Shown here in pieces: positions 23,850 to 36,862 of a stretch of 64,000 bases of DNA. The position numbers and the translations under genes are program-made. The notes under the pieces are model-generated. The model was not told the origin of the DNA. It did no database searches and was given only the letters and a program-made list of their open reading frames with translations. Position 1 is the stretch's first letter. Every line of letters starts with the position of its first letter. The stretch covers positions 6,374,641-6,438,640 of the forward strand of contig NC_092705.1 in assembly GCF_964275005.1 (NCBI RefSeq), given 5' to 3'. The stretch comes from Diadema setosum. Taxonomy: Eukaryota; Echinodermata; Echinoidea; Diadematoida; Diadematidae.

Positions 23850-24126
23850 AGCTCGTTATTCCGAAGGTTCGTTATTCCGAAGGCTCGTCAGTCCGAAGAT
23901 TCGTTATTCCGAAGGTTCGTTTTTCCGAATTTCATTTTCGGATTAACAAATCTTCGGAATAACGAACCTTCGGAATAACGCCACAAATGTTCGGATTAAC
24001 GAACCCTTTTTCATTTTCGGATTAAAGAACCTCTTATGGGTATAGGGATTTGTGTGTTTCGGAATAGCGAACCTTCGGAATAACGAACCTTCGGAATATC
24101 GAACCTTCGGAATAACGAACAGCACC
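23850..24126. mobile_element. Foldback element built from TTCGTTATTCCGAAGG units
   Basis: About five forward units (TTCGTTATTCCGAAGG) at 23855-23935 and about six reverse units (CCTTCGGAATAACGAA) at 23945-24122. Each arm is itself a tandem array. Predicted ORFs with the repeated peptide RYSEGS or similar are artefacts of this array. Confidence 0.85.
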
Positions 24127-24753
24127 CTATTATACATAATTACTAAAACCTGTCTAGAGCACACGTCCTCAACACGCCTGCATGGAAGAAAGATTCGGTT
24201 TACCGTGGATATGCTTTTGAAATTGGGATTGAGATTTATTTGGTTGGTTTGATTCTGTATTTCGAAGGACTTTGAATTATTTCTGCTCCATCAGTAAATA
24301 CTAATTTATATTTCACAGCATTTTTTCTTTCAAAATAAAGTTCCTGAACAGGGGGAGGCAAATGTAATTGTACAGGATTTTCAACAGTGCTCAAAATAAA
24401 AATAGGTCTACGTAAATAAACTTGAGTTGATATTGCATTGAGGGAACTAACATTCATGAAGATGTCACTAATAACAGCGATATAGAAAGTGCAGATGGCC
24501 GTTATAAAGCATACAGCTTGAAGGAGTGGCCAGCCTGTAGTGACGTAGGCCTACAAGATTGATGGATGTATGAATCGTAAGTGCTACTTGCCTTGAATTA
24601 CTGTAATGTAGTAAAGTGCATGTGGTGCTTTTATAGTGTGCACACATGCGCTAGTGAGGATACACTGGGGCATAAACGATAAAATCATGACCAGCATTAG
24701 TCATTACAAAATAAGTCTAATATTGCGACAAACAGTAATGCTTTAAGATTGGT

Positions 24754-25320
24754 TTAAAGGGAAGATAAACCCCAAGAGCAATGTGGATTGAGTGAAAGCA
24801 ACAACATTAGTAGAACACATCAGTGAAAGTTTGAAGAAAATCGGACAATCGATGCAAAAGTTATGAATTTTTAAAGTTTTGATGTTGGAACCGCTGGATG
24901 AGGAGACTACTAGAGGTTATGACGTATGAGTGGACAACAATACCAAGAAAATATAAAGAAAATTCTGCAAAAATCCATTTTTTATGAAAATTACAAATTC
25001 CATCAACTTGATGTTGACATATGTTAAGGGTAGCAATTATTCCCCCTGCTTTCTGAAAGCGGTTGGTCCATTGCTCTTTCATAATTCTAGAAAAGTGAAT
25101 TTTTGTTGAATTTCCTTTATATTTTCTTTGTATTGTTGTCCACTCATACGTCATATCCTCTAGTAGTCTCCTCCTCCAGCGGTTCCAACACCAAAACTTT
25201 AAAAATTCATAACTTTTGCATCGATTGTCCGATTTTCCTCAAACTTTCACTGATGTGTTCTACTAATGTTGCTGCTTTCACTCAATCCACATTGTTCTTT
25301 GGGTTTATCTTCCCTTTAAA
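24754..25320. mobile_element. Family A palindromic element, full copy
   Basis: Ends TTTAAAGGGAAGATAAACCC and GGGTTTATCTTCCCTTTAAA. The two arms carry the AATGTGGATTGAGTGAAAGC block and its complement. Open frames on both strands are mirror artefacts. Confidence 0.85.
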
Positions 25321-25653
25321 GATATTGTATTGTGAGCAGTGATTTAAAACAAAACAAAAATCGAGATATTACATATGATGCAAATATAATCAGTTATATC
25401 ACAAAGCACACTATAACACATAAAAATTTCGAAATAAAGCCTAAAATATTTTCCCAATAACCCATAACTGTAGACGATTAATATTACATGTATTTTACTA
25501 TTGTTTAAATTTTGTATATTTAACAATACTTAACATTGATCATGCTGATTAACATTTTTACATTATCTGTTTCCATCCCTCACTCACATTTTAGAACTAT
25601 TTTGAAACTGTAAAGCTGGGTTTGTTTCATCTGCAAATGGTAAATCATGCCTG
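25321..25653. mobile_element. Family C element, abutting a second copy
   Basis: Shares AGCAGTGATTT, ATAACCCATAACTGTAGAC, TATTTAACAATACTTAACAT and TTTCATCTGCAAATGGTAAA with the other family C copies. Its tail runs directly into the next copy. Confidence 0.75.
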
Positions 25654-26422
25654 TAAAGGTCTTTTTTACCTTTGGGAACAGTGATTTAAAAAATGTTCGA
25701 GATATCGCATTTGATGTACATATGTACGTCAGTTGTATCACAAAACATCCTACCATAACACATTCGCAATGAAGCCTAGAATAATAAGGAGATATCACTT
25801 TTTTTTTCTCAATAAACCATAACTGTATACAGACGGTTTAGTCTGGAAACGTTTAATTATAATTATTATAACTATTGTTCACATTTTGTAATATTTAAAA
25901 ATGCTTAACATCGATTATACTGATTCAAATCTTTAAATTGGTCGTTCCTATCCCTAAGTCAAATCTTAGAACTATCTTAAAGGGATGGTACAGTATTGGT
26001 GGAGATGAGAATTTCGCTTTTAACTTTTTGCAAGATACCAAGAAAACACTTATGATATATAGTACAGAACATACCATTTTAAGAGGAATTCAAAGTTTAT
26101 TTGATGAAAATCGGGTTTGGAATGACTTAAACATCCAAAAACAAAGTAAAACAAAGCGATCGTAATAAAGTGTGGGTCCCACACTTTACTAGAATCGCTC
26201 TTTTTTGGATATCTCAGCCATTTCAAAACCAATTTTCATCAAATAAAATGTTGAATTCCTCATAGAATTACATGCTCTTTCATATTTCATAAGAGGTTTC
26301 TCATTATCTCACCAAAAAATGTTAGAAACCTGAAATTAGGTCTCAACCAAAACTGTACAATCCCTTCAAGCACTAATGCTGGGGTTTTGTTTCATCTGCA
26401 AATGGTAAATTATGCCTTTAAG
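25653..26422. mobile_element. Family C element split by a family B MITE
   Basis: Head 25653-25977 and tail about 26370-26422 (GCACTAATGCTGGGGTTTTG) align to an uninterrupted family C copy at 30976. The insert is family B. Confidence 0.8.
25978..26369. mobile_element. Family B palindromic MITE nested in family C
   Basis: Ends TTAAAGGGATGGTACAG and CTGTACAATCCCTTCAA. The centre GTGGGTCCCAC is a perfect palindrome. Confidence 0.85.
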
Positions 26423-27407
26423 TCAAGACCCAACATTTTACCTCCTTTTGCAGGGATGGCATTTCAAGATATCTGGACTATGATGTCCAATTGATTTATG
26501 AGCTAATGAAAGCTTTGGATTGCTTAAATGAAAATCATGAGAAGGACGAGTTCGGTATGTTATGAATACATTCATTAGTAATCAAATAATCTTGAAAAAC
26601 TAGTAAATTGTGAACATATTTATATACACACATATTATAGCCACATGGTACAAGTGAATTTCATGAGTCTTTAGAGTTGTGAAAGGATGTAATAAAGGAT
26701 CAGTGTGAGCAAAATAGGACAGCTGAGTGCAGATTCGACGGGCTTTTTTTCTGTAGAAGAAATAATGAATTGATTTTCACTTTGATGCAATTTTCCCATA
26801 CAATGTTACAGCAATATAATATAATCATGGCACTAACAAGGCATTACACAACATTATAAAATATTTCTTATTCATTATGTCCTTCAATCGCCGAAGAAAA
26901 CCAGTTGCTCTAGATATCAAGATTATTACATTTTGTACATTGATGATCATATAAACTATTCCAGGTCAAATGAGAATCAAGAGTGACTCTTAAAAACTTA
27001 GGTGGTTGTTTTGTGAAAGCAGAAGTCATCGAGTCGTTATTTGAGACTCTGAAAATGATAATCAATGAAATGATGATGACAATAATAATGATAACAAATA
27101 TACAATTACGTGTAAGTTGATGATATATAACTTATAAAGTATTACAGAGAGAGAAAGATAGTAGATATAGATATATACGGGTATATAGAAATAAACGTTT
27201 TATAGTATTTTGTGTTTGACTTACACTTTTTCATGATATATTCCACGTGGTATACAAAGGCATCGTGTCCAATGATTTCATCGAATTGGCGACCTCAATC
27301 TTGCATCGATAAGCGTGGGAGATGTACTGTCACTCGGCTCAGTTCTTTGAACCCTATTTATCTAGGTTCGTTAGCAATGAATGGGACACGTCAAGGCATT
27401 ATATGCT

Positions 27408-27957
27408 TAAAGGACAAGTTCACCTTCATTAACATAAGGATTGAGAGAATGTAGCAATATTAGTAGAACACATCATTGAGAGTTTGAGGAAAATCGGACA
27501 ATCCGTTCAAAAGTTATGAATTTTTGAAGTTTTTGTGCAGTCACCGCTGGATGAGAAGACTACTGCAGTGTATGATGGCACATGCGTACAACAATATAAG
27601 GAAAATATAAAGAGAATTTCACAAAATTTCATCTTTTGAAAAAAGTACACATTCCCTTGACTAGTTACTGACATATTCCCATTGCCTTTAGAAAGAGGCA
27701 AGTCAAGTGCTCTTTTATAATGCGAAAAAAAGTGAAAATATATTGAATTTTCTTTACATTTTCTTTATACTGTTGTACTCATATGACATCACGAGCCTTA
27801 GTAGTCTCCTCATCCAGCGGTTCCAACACAAAAGTTGTAAAAATTCATAACTTTTGCATCGATTGTCCAATTTTCCTCAAACTTTCACTGATGTGTTCCA
27901 CTAATATTGCTACTTTCTCTCAATCCTTATGTTAATGAAGGTTAACTTGTCCTTTAA
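27408..27957. mobile_element. Family A palindromic element, second subtype
   Basis: Ends TTAAAGGACAAGTTCACCTT and AAGGTTAACTTGTCCTTTAA. Shares GTAGAACACATCA and AAAGTTATGAATTTTT with the first subtype but differs at the termini. Confidence 0.85.
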
Positions 27958-28481
27958 CCATTCAAAGACCGCAACTTTGACCTATACCAACTATCCCATT
28001 GTTGAGCATACAGTCAGACCCGTTTATAGCGGCCACACACGGGAGACGGGAAAAAGTGGCGGTTGCAAACAGGTGGCCGCGAGAGAGTGGGGTCTTTAAC
28101 AAATCTCGCTTTCTCTCGAAGAGAATTGTTTTTAATGGCAGTATGGCCACTAAAAACAATGGGAGAGCTCGCACATAGAGTAGTATGCATTTACTGCCAC
28201 TACATACCATGTTCAGTCAAGTTCGTGTTCAGTGTGTTTGGAACATTTCTTCGAAAATCTTGGATTTTTCCATCAAGTCCTATATGAAGCTGAGTCGTAT
28301 TTACTCATAAAGGAAAATTAAAAAAAAAGTAGTTCATAGAACCATTTTATAAAACAAATAATGCACAGGTTTAAGTTCATGATGTAAGTGGAGATGCAGC
28401 TCACTCTCGGATATTCACAATGTCATGCAACATGCACTCTACTGTGTCTCGGTATACATGTTGGTCTATAACCTCGAGTGC

Positions 28482-28520
28482 GTTGCACCAGGGAGGTGAG
28501 TCTCATCTCTCTGGTTGCAT
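28482..28520. mobile_element. Ultra-short hairpin insertion 3 (25 nt), slightly decayed
   Basis: Insert 28489-28513 starts CAGGGAGGTG and ends CTCTCTG. Flanks are GTTGCAC and GTTGCAT, 6 of 7 identical. Confidence 0.6.
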
Positions 28521-29190
28521 CTTCTCTAACGCCCTCTCTTATGTATTATTTATCACATCATGTCCACAATTTATTTGCTTAAATATACATCTAGTTGAAT
28601 GAAAAAAAAAAAGCAACGACAGAACAGTAAGTTTCTATCAATATCAGGCTTAAGGTGATAAAGTCATGGAATTCTGATGACTAAAACCCATGTCGGGCCA
28701 GAGTTATGAAACATCCCGTTTAAACTGCAGAGGTTTCATATCATACGACTGCTAGTGATTTTTTTTTCTGAGACAATGCCCAGTATTTTCAAATAATAAC
28801 TTGGCCATGTTTTCTTTTGTACTTATCGAATATCGATAAAGAGTAGCTTTGAAAGTTGTCGGCTTCAACGCACTGCATCCTTGAAAATTGACGGCCTGCG
28901 GGTTTGGGTTTAAAGGTATAGCCTAATATATTTGCAAGGATATGACTTATCAACCAGAGACACAAACTACATGCATGATTTAATGATGGCACTGATTCAA
29001 AAGTCTCCCGACGATCAGGAAGGAGAAGTAATACAGTACACCATTCTGCATTGAACTACACGTAAACTCTTCACCCTCTTCACACACAAAACAACAACAA
29101 CAGCAACAACAGCAGGAAGGATGTAGCATTCCTTGTATCGTTATTTTTGCAACAACCTCGCAATGACAAATAGCTGTTGCCGGTTGTATA

Positions 29191-29234
29191 GTTGAACCAG
29201 GGAGGTGGGAAGATAACCACCTCCCTGGTTGAAC
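29191..29234. mobile_element. Ultra-short hairpin insertion 4 (30 nt) with 7-bp duplication
   Basis: Insert 29198-29227: arm CAGGGAGGTG, loop GGAAGATAAC, arm CACCTCCCTG. Exact GTTGAAC on both sides (29191-29197, 29228-29234). A degenerate relative follows at 29238-29260. Confidence 0.8.
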
Positions 29235-29490
29235 GTCTGACCAGGAAAGGGAACCTCCCTGAACGTCGACCGTCTTGCCCGAACCACAGCGGGGAGAGCT
29301 CTTGTTTGATGACGTAATAACAAAGGTCTATTTGCATAATAATATGTAGCACAGAAACTGACGATTTGGTGGTATATAATTATTAAGAACATGTGAAACT
29401 TAAACACTGCCAAAGTCAAGAAATGCCGGCTTTGACCACCATTCCATATATTTTGTCTGACCACTCACATTCTTCGTTGAACTCAATTCC

Positions 29491-29660
29491 GGGGGGGGGG
29501 GGGGAGGGGCATTTCATGAATTGTTTTGGTAGGATATTTTTCTGACAAACTGTTACAAGCTAAACTGAAACCATGCCTTGCACCTGAATGATCAAGAGCA
29601 AATTTGTCCGACAACTTCGTCAGACAAAACGCTTCATGAAATGCCCCCCCCCCCCCCCCG
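29491..29660. mobile_element. Small MITE with G/C-run ends and GGGCATTTCATGAA arms
   Basis: Left end: a G run plus AGGGGCATTTCATGAA. Right end: TTCATGAAATGCC plus a C run. The interior has no coding capacity. Confidence 0.7.
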
Positions 29661-29997
29661 ATCGCATCAGAGGTCATCTTTTTTAATTGGTCGTTATCGC
29701 CACAAGCTCGTTTCCTCTCCACAAGTTAAATTGATGAAAGTGCTGGTGTGGATTCCTGTCGGATGTGTGTGGTCTTCTGTTTTGTTTGTTTCTATTGTTA
29801 TCTTCGTGAAAGAGAGAGAGAGATCCACCTATTAAAGTTGGATAACTGCTACGCGGAACGCCCCCAAAAATGGTCCTGCTAAGTTTGTTAAAAAAATAGA
29901 ATACAAGTACAGACATAAAAGAGATCTGTCTACTTTATATCACGTGATCTATTGTATCACGTGACCACACAGTCTTCTGGATCTGAAAACCTATCGT

Positions 29998-30201
29998 CGT
30001 GCGCATGGCAGATTGTCGTTAGCGCGCTTCCCTGCGCCTGGCAGATTGTCGTTACAGTGTGGGAGTGCGCATGGCAGATTGTCGTTAGGGTGTGGGAGTG
30101 CGCGTAGGGTTAACAACATTCTGCCATGCGCACGGAAGTGCTCTAACAACAATCTGCCATGCGCACGGAAGCGCGCTAACGACAATCTGCCATGCGCACG
30201 A
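29998..30201. mobile_element. Foldback element of 34-36 bp tandem units
   Basis: Three forward units containing GCGCATGGCAGATTGTCGTT, then three inverted units ending AATCTGCCATGCGCAC. The outermost arms (29998-30031 and 30168-30201) are perfectly complementary over about 34 bp. Confidence 0.85.
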
Positions 30202-30975
30202 CGGACTGTCAAGAATCGTTAAGTTAACTTCATACGGGGCAGGAAACCCCCCCCCCCAAAAAAAAAAAAACAAAAAACAAAAAAAAAAACAAACAAACAA
30301 AACAAACAAACAAAACAAAACAAAAAAACCAGCACAATATGGTGGGGTCGTCTTGGTTTTTCGTAGATATTTGAAGATTGCTTTATTCTAAACAACAGAA
30401 GTAGTGATCGGATCAGGCATCCAGTCAGCGGACATGATTGGATGCAATGTAAAATAAAGGTCAACGTACTTGAAATACTTAGTACTATCCCTCGCACAGC
30501 CTTATTAGACACGGTACAAAATTAACACACAAAAGAAAATCACCGTTCGAAAATAGGAAAGATGGGGATAAACTGTTAAGAGAGAGAGAGACAGAGGGAG
30601 CGACGGAAAGGTTGGAACTCTTTTGTTCAAGTTTAGCAATAAAATTAGACACCGTTCGTTTGAGGAAACACGGTATAGGCATGCGAAGCTGCATGGTGTC
30701 GTAAATCCGTAGACATAAAATGTTATATACTGTTCGCGTAAAACCCAACGGTGTGTGTTTGCTGGAGAGTCCCTTTCGTTAACCCTCTGTGCCAGGCACC
30801 ACATTTATTTCCTGTCTAGAGGTTTGTGTGTAAAATTTGTACACATTTGACTCATTGGCACAGAACTTGCAGAAAGGGTTAACAACGCCCTCTGTTGTCA
30901 TGAGGGAAGAAGACGTTTCTTTGAGGCATTGGCATTCACTTGTGCGTTTGTGCGTCTTCAAACAGGAGTTTTGTT

Positions 30976-31344
30976 TTAAAGGTCTTGCTTACCTTTGGGA
31001 GGGGTGATTTTAAAAATGTTCAAGATATCACTTTTGATGCATATGTGTAGGTCAGTTGTATCACAAAACATCCTACCATGTAATTTTTTGCAATAAAGCC
31101 TACAATGTAAGTAGATATCGCTATTTTTCTCATTAAACCATATAACTGTATACGGTTTAGTCTGGAAACATTTTTATTATAACTATTGTTCACATTTTGT
31201 GTATTTAACAATACTTAACATCGGTTATACTGGTTCAAATTTTTGCATTGGTTGATTCTATCCCTAACTCACATTTTAGAAATATTTTGAAGCACTAATG
31301 CTGGGTTTTTGTTTCATTTTCAAGTGGTAAATAATGCCTTTAAA
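30976..31344 (+). mobile_element. Family C element, full copy
   Basis: Runs from TTAAAGGTCTTGCTTACC to TGGTAAATAATGCCTTTAAA. Used as the uninterrupted reference for the split copy at 25653. Confidence 0.8.
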
Positions 31345-31419
31345 CAAACACAAATCTAAGATATTTGCCCATTATTGCACCTTCTCCATAACAATCTCAC
31401 CTGTCAGATTATTATCATC

Positions 31420-31580
31420 CAGGGGCGGATCCAGGAATTCTGTAAAGGGGGGGGGGGGCGTAACTAATATTTCTGGTGCCTCTTCCGGGTTTCATTTCAT
31501 TTTTTTTTTCATTTCTTTTGTTTTTAACGAAAAATAAAGGGGGCGTGCACCGCTTGCGCCCCCCTCTGGATCCGCCACTG
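31420..31580. mobile_element. MITE with CAGGGGCGGATCCAG / CTGGATCCGCCACTG ends
   Basis: 15-bp imperfect terminal inverted repeats. Such ends are widespread in animal genomes as short hAT-like elements (established knowledge, family not verified). A G run lies near the left end. No clear target duplication. Confidence 0.65.
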
Positions 31581-31582
31581 TC

Positions 31583-34500
31583 ATGTCTGCCGTCGTTTTA
31601 GATTTGAAGGTCACCGTACTATTCCCTAACTCTATCACTGGTGGCATTGGTTGAATAATGGAAGTGGCGGAACAGCATTACACGTAGCGTTTTTCATTGT
31701 TGCAGTGGATTGCCAGTACGTGCTTTCGTATTTTTGGCAAATCAATGCATGTTTTACACAAACCACTGAATAAGAGTATTTACTTTAATCACTCTATCGA
31801 TCAACCGGCCAACTCTTTCACACGAAAGGCTTATAATATATGCGTGTTTTTTTAATAAACAAGGAGGGATTGGCAGGGGTAAAAGGAGAAGATTGATGGG
31901 GAAGGTTTAAATAGCGCAGATGGAAGGGCGAGATAATCTAATAATCAGAAATCCCTCCATGACGCGAGACTGGTGTGAATAACAGTGGTATCACCATGGA
32001 ATAACAGTCGAATTACTTATCATATAGATCATCATCGATCATCATCGATCTAGACTTCTAGTAATCCATTCTTCCTCTCCCCTTGCGCGATCCCACCTCC
32101 CTGATCATATTATTCATCACTCCCGCCGTATCGTGTAAACTCACAGGAGACTTCGAGTTCAGGATGGCTATATTTGGACCATCCCGTACCTTTTTTTCCA
32201 TTGAATGTAAGTTGCAGAGAGCATTAGTTTTAAAGGAACATGAGGGCTCACACGGGTAAATAATTCCCCATAGAGACGTGTGTTAAAATTCAAAATTAAA
32301 ACAAACATTCTTTAAAATAGCTGGGAGAATGAAATGTTTCATCTTCGGTAACCTGAAAAAGTGAGGTATATCCTTTCATCCATCAAATTTCCAGGGGGGG
32401 GGTGATTTTTAATTATTTTTTTTTCTTCATTTATTTTAGTATCTTTGGTACGAATTTGCGATGCGGTCAGGGATACTCGTTTGTAATTATTTACTGGGCT
32501 CACTTCTGTAAATAAAATGGAATGTCCCAGACCCCTTCACAAAATCGTACCAAAGATAACAAAATAAATGAAGAGAAAAATTAATTAAAAATCAGAAAAG
32601 GCAGTTTGGCAGAACTGAATAGCTGCAGATATTGAGTGTGAATTCCTCTACAAACTGCATTTTAGTTTGAAGATGAAAGCTTTTCTCATGGAATTTGAAG
32701 GGACTATAAATGGGTACATGTACAGAAAATAGGTGCTTTTTTTGAGTGAAAAGAACTCGTAGTCTGGCTTTGCGGACCTTTGGAAATAGTTTGAGCTGAA
32801 GAACCCGCCTTGGAAATTTGACGGATGAAAGGGTATATCTCACTTATACAGGTTAGTAAAGATGAAACATATACAAACTATATATATATATACGCAGACT
32901 GCTGGACATGACCGTAGGTGCAGCTTTAAATTCCTACCTTGAATGGCTGTAGCCTCGTTTGAAAGTCCCTCATTGGTCAAGCTGCTAGCAAAGTTCATCA
33001 GGCGTTGTATAGCGTGTCTCAACTTTCAGCGCGAACGATCCATGCCATGCAGTTAGAAAACAGCAGAGAACACGTTAGAATGCTCTCAGTTCACGGGATA
33101 GCACTAGACAATCTGTCACCGCAATCCTACACTACAGTCTGCCCTCTACGGCCAATGCAATTTAACTAGTCGGCGTGTGTTGTGGATTTGCGTGGAGCTG
33201 ACCACATACAACTATCTGTGGTGTTGGCCTTTGTAGAGGCGTATAGCTCCATGGTACGAGTACATTATATGTTGATAATATATGATATATCCACGATAAT
33301 ATAAGCTGCCACATCAGCTAAGTTCGCTCTGTGCCCATTTCGGTTTGAAGCCGTCCAAGGCTTCCGCAGATGAGGGACTCACACCTTCCGACGTCTTGAG
33401 CGGCGGCGATCAAAAGAAAGAGGGTATCATCTACGTCCCTAGACAGCTAGGCAGTCGAGAAGGCGGACTCCCGGGAATGGCGGGGATGACGCATGAGGCT
33501 TAGGGATGATAATACACGTGTATCATTCCCGCAAATGAATCTTCGTCTGCGCGGAGGGGGAAAATTGAGCGACGATGGAGTGATATCGCGCGGAGCCGTT
33601 TGCGGAGACAACGTGATCCTAGCGAGGACATGATGCGGTGAATAAGGAGATCATCCTGGAGGCAAGGGTGGGGCGCGACTCGCGCGTGAGATGTTTTCGC
33701 ACACGTTATCTCACGGTGTCTACGCATACACATACTAATGAGTGCTGTGACATGAAATGTATACCGCCATCACCGATTCATTCATGTACATCTCTATCCT
33801 CTCCCTTCCCCTCGCTTCACTCAAAGTTTACTCGCTTTGTAATGTACGCACACATCCTCTCCGCGTGCCTCCATCGGCCTGAAGGCAGACGCTGTAAATA
33901 TCCTGTGTACCATCGTCAACCTTTCGACACCGGCGATAAAAATGGAGCAGGAATGCAATGATGACGAAGGAAGCGACGCTCACCTCTTGACATAATGTAT
34001 ACGTATGTCTGTTGTCAACGCTAATTTAACTCAAAGAAATAACAAAATCCGACAATCCCACCGGAGGTGAAATGCGTTATTCCTCGTCCATACCCTTTTA
34101 CCCTATAATGAGAAATCCGCACTCACCTCTCGACATGGTGAAGAGACAATGATTGTGTGCTACTTTCAATGAAGAAAAATAGAGCGAAGAAATTGAAAAA
34201 AAAAAAATCTTGGTATCACGTCAGGGAACACTTTACCTAACACATATCATTTTACTGTTCATTGGGTAGCAATAATTGTCTTGGAAATGTTTATCCAAGG
34301 TGCAATTATTCGGTTAGCGCTGATTAATCGATTTATGTTATTGTTCCGCGTTGCTCAGGTCACCCATTTACTTCTGTCAACGTGATTAATATTGTTTTAA
34401 TTCACGTGCATTTTCTAACAATGTCAAGATGCGTTTTGATAACATTCTTCACCACAGCTTCCACAATTCCGTTAATGTAATGAAAACAGAGGATTATCAT

Positions 34501-34705
34501 TTGATGACCATTAAACCAACCTTTTCCATAGTGACAGCATAATTATGTTTACGCTCGTTTAGCACTTGTTCTCGTACACATGTAAGTATATTATATAATT
34601 TTATCCCCTTGCGCTTGCTTGCATCGATCACTTGATTTGCCAAAGCCCTTCATACTACTAGTACATGTGTATAATACATTGTTTGAACATAGATCCCTAA
34701 AAATC
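31583..34705. other. Gene-free stretch with simple repeats
   Basis: No coding exon recognised. Includes imperfect inverted copies of CAAAATAAATGAAGA-type sequence (about 32425-32580), a TA run (32880-32893) and a moderately GC-rich block at 33380-33700. Confidence 0.5.
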
Positions 34706-34906
34706 ACCAGTGCAGGTTAGCGTCCCTGGTCAGTGACGGAGCATTAATCTGCACATTACTTGAATATGAGACCGTTCTGAAGCAAATCATTTTCACACAA
34801 CAATAGATATACAATGAACTCTTGAATGAATCCCATAAGGATTGGAACAATCACCTCCCAGCATTTCCACTGATTCCCACTGATCAGTTACTAGCCTTCC
34901 CCTTTA
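34706..34906 (+). mobile_element. Half-copy (right arm) of the 517-907 foldback element
   Basis: Begins in the core region (CAGTGACGG) and follows the right arm, including TGCACATTACTTGAATATGA and CTGATCAGTTACTAGCC. The left arm is absent. Confidence 0.75.
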
Positions 34907-35194
34907 AAACGGCCCCACAAAATAGCGGTGCAGACCCAAATATCATCGGTCATTCATCATAGTGCTAAATGATCAGTTATTATCCTTTAGTTATGACCGG
35001 TCATAAGCAAATTTACATGTTTAGTTAGGCAAAATATAAATGCTTGGTCACGCAAACGTTCTAAACTAATCATTTGATTAGGATCTTCTCCATTATTAAT
35101 TTTTATAATATCAGCTATTAGGGTCCCTCTGGCGGGGCTCTCTGGTGCGGCAGTGGCAACACAGAAGAGGCTACCCTGGATAAGTATAGACGTT

Positions 35195-35401
<207 letters not shown>

Positions 35402-36476
35402 GCCTATAGCTTTTAGTCATCGGTTTCCTAGAGGAGAGTCTGCACCCCGGCCCACTTACAGGACCTCCGCAGTGGTCGGCCAGCTAGATAGCTACACGCA
35501 CGCAGCCGCCGTGTTTACCCAGCCGAGATCGTGCGTAGATGTGAAGCCCTCCAAATCCCTCGGCTATCGACCGTCGCCGTGATGGTATGCAATAAGCGGG
35601 TGGCGGGCACGAGCAGCCCAGTCGCGTTGTCATCCATGTGCAAATTAAAACTAAACGGCAATTATTTTATGGGAAGTCGAAACTTAATGTATCTAATGGA
35701 TGAAAGATTGAAATCTACCCTGTCCCCACTTCCTTCTCCTCCTGTAATAAAAGAAAGAGGAGAAAGCTATACAGGCTAATACAGAGAGAGAGGGAGAGAG
35801 AGGCGTTGAGGGGAGGGGGATAGAAGAGAGACATACACTCACACGCATACACAAAAAACGACCGAGCGAGAAATATCTGTATCAAGAACAAGAACGAAAA
35901 CAGCGGGAATAACGATCACTCTATCATTGAGCATACATCCCGACAGATCACAGCAATATTGTCGCTTCCGCTGAGGGGCAGCTTTACAGTTCACGTAAAC
36001 TTGGAATTATCATAGCACCAACTCCATTATCTCAATGGTACAAACCTACAGGTTTGCTTGTTTAGCAGCTACACATGCTAACTACACGTCATAATACATA
36101 ATGCTTTATACCCTCTCTTCATTCTCCCTCCAATCTGTCCCTTCCCATTGTCTTCTTATTTGTCCTGTCCACGTTTTTGTTTCCTCCGAGAGTCTGCTTG
36201 TTTGTGTGCGTGTTTCACTTTTTACTTGTTTTGTAGTTCAATTTCCCGAATGGCTCTAATCTCCATAAGCTCTTCTCTTACGTGGACCTCTCTATTCCGA
36301 CAATTTGATGATACTGAACAAAATAAATAAAATGTATGTATATATTTTGTTGTATTGCTGCAATTGCATAATATTTTTTGTTGTTAATTGTATCCGAAAC
36401 TAAAATGTAATATTGGAAATAAATCTGATTTGAATTGAACTGAAATGTATGAATGATAAATCCCTTTACAGAATAT

Positions 36477-36862
36477 TAAAGGTACTATTTACCATTGGGA
36501 GCAGTGATTTCAAATATATTCGAGATATCACATTCATTTTGATGCATAATTATGTCTAGGTCAGTTGTTTCACAAAACAAACCATACCATATGAAAAAAA
36601 AAATCGCAATAAAACCTAAAATATAAGAAGATATCAATATTTTTCTCAATAAACCATAACTGTAGACGGTTTAGTCTAGAAACGTTCCTATTATAAATCT
36701 CATTCACATTTTGTATATTTAACAATTATAATTCTTAACATTGATTGTATTGATTAACTTTTTTACACTAGTTGTTCCTATCCCTAACTCACATTTTAGA
36801 AATATTTGAAGAACTAAAGCTGGGTATTTGTTTCATCTGCAAATGGCAAATTATGCCTTTAA
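36477..36862 (+). mobile_element. Family C element, full copy
   Basis: Runs from TTAAAGGTACTATTTACC to GGCAAATTATGCCTTTAAA. Same block order as the copy at 30976. Confidence 0.8.

Noticed and set aside
24236..24457. Minus-strand 73-codon ORF of ordinary composition
   Set aside because: No recognised motif, no clear splice sites and no neighbouring exon in frame; could not be supported.
24861..25154. Open frames of about 80-100 codons on both strands within family A copies
   Set aside because: The same peptides recur at 44080-44684, 27507 and 61631 because the palindromic repeat is copied. Mirror frames on both strands indicate repeat sequence, not a gene family.
29998..30201. Regular repeats resembling a CRISPR array
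   Set aside because: Units are inverted halfway, spacers are not unique, and the context is a eukaryotic genome.
32092..32104. Lone CACCTCCCTG arm
   Set aside because: No partner arm or direct repeat nearby.
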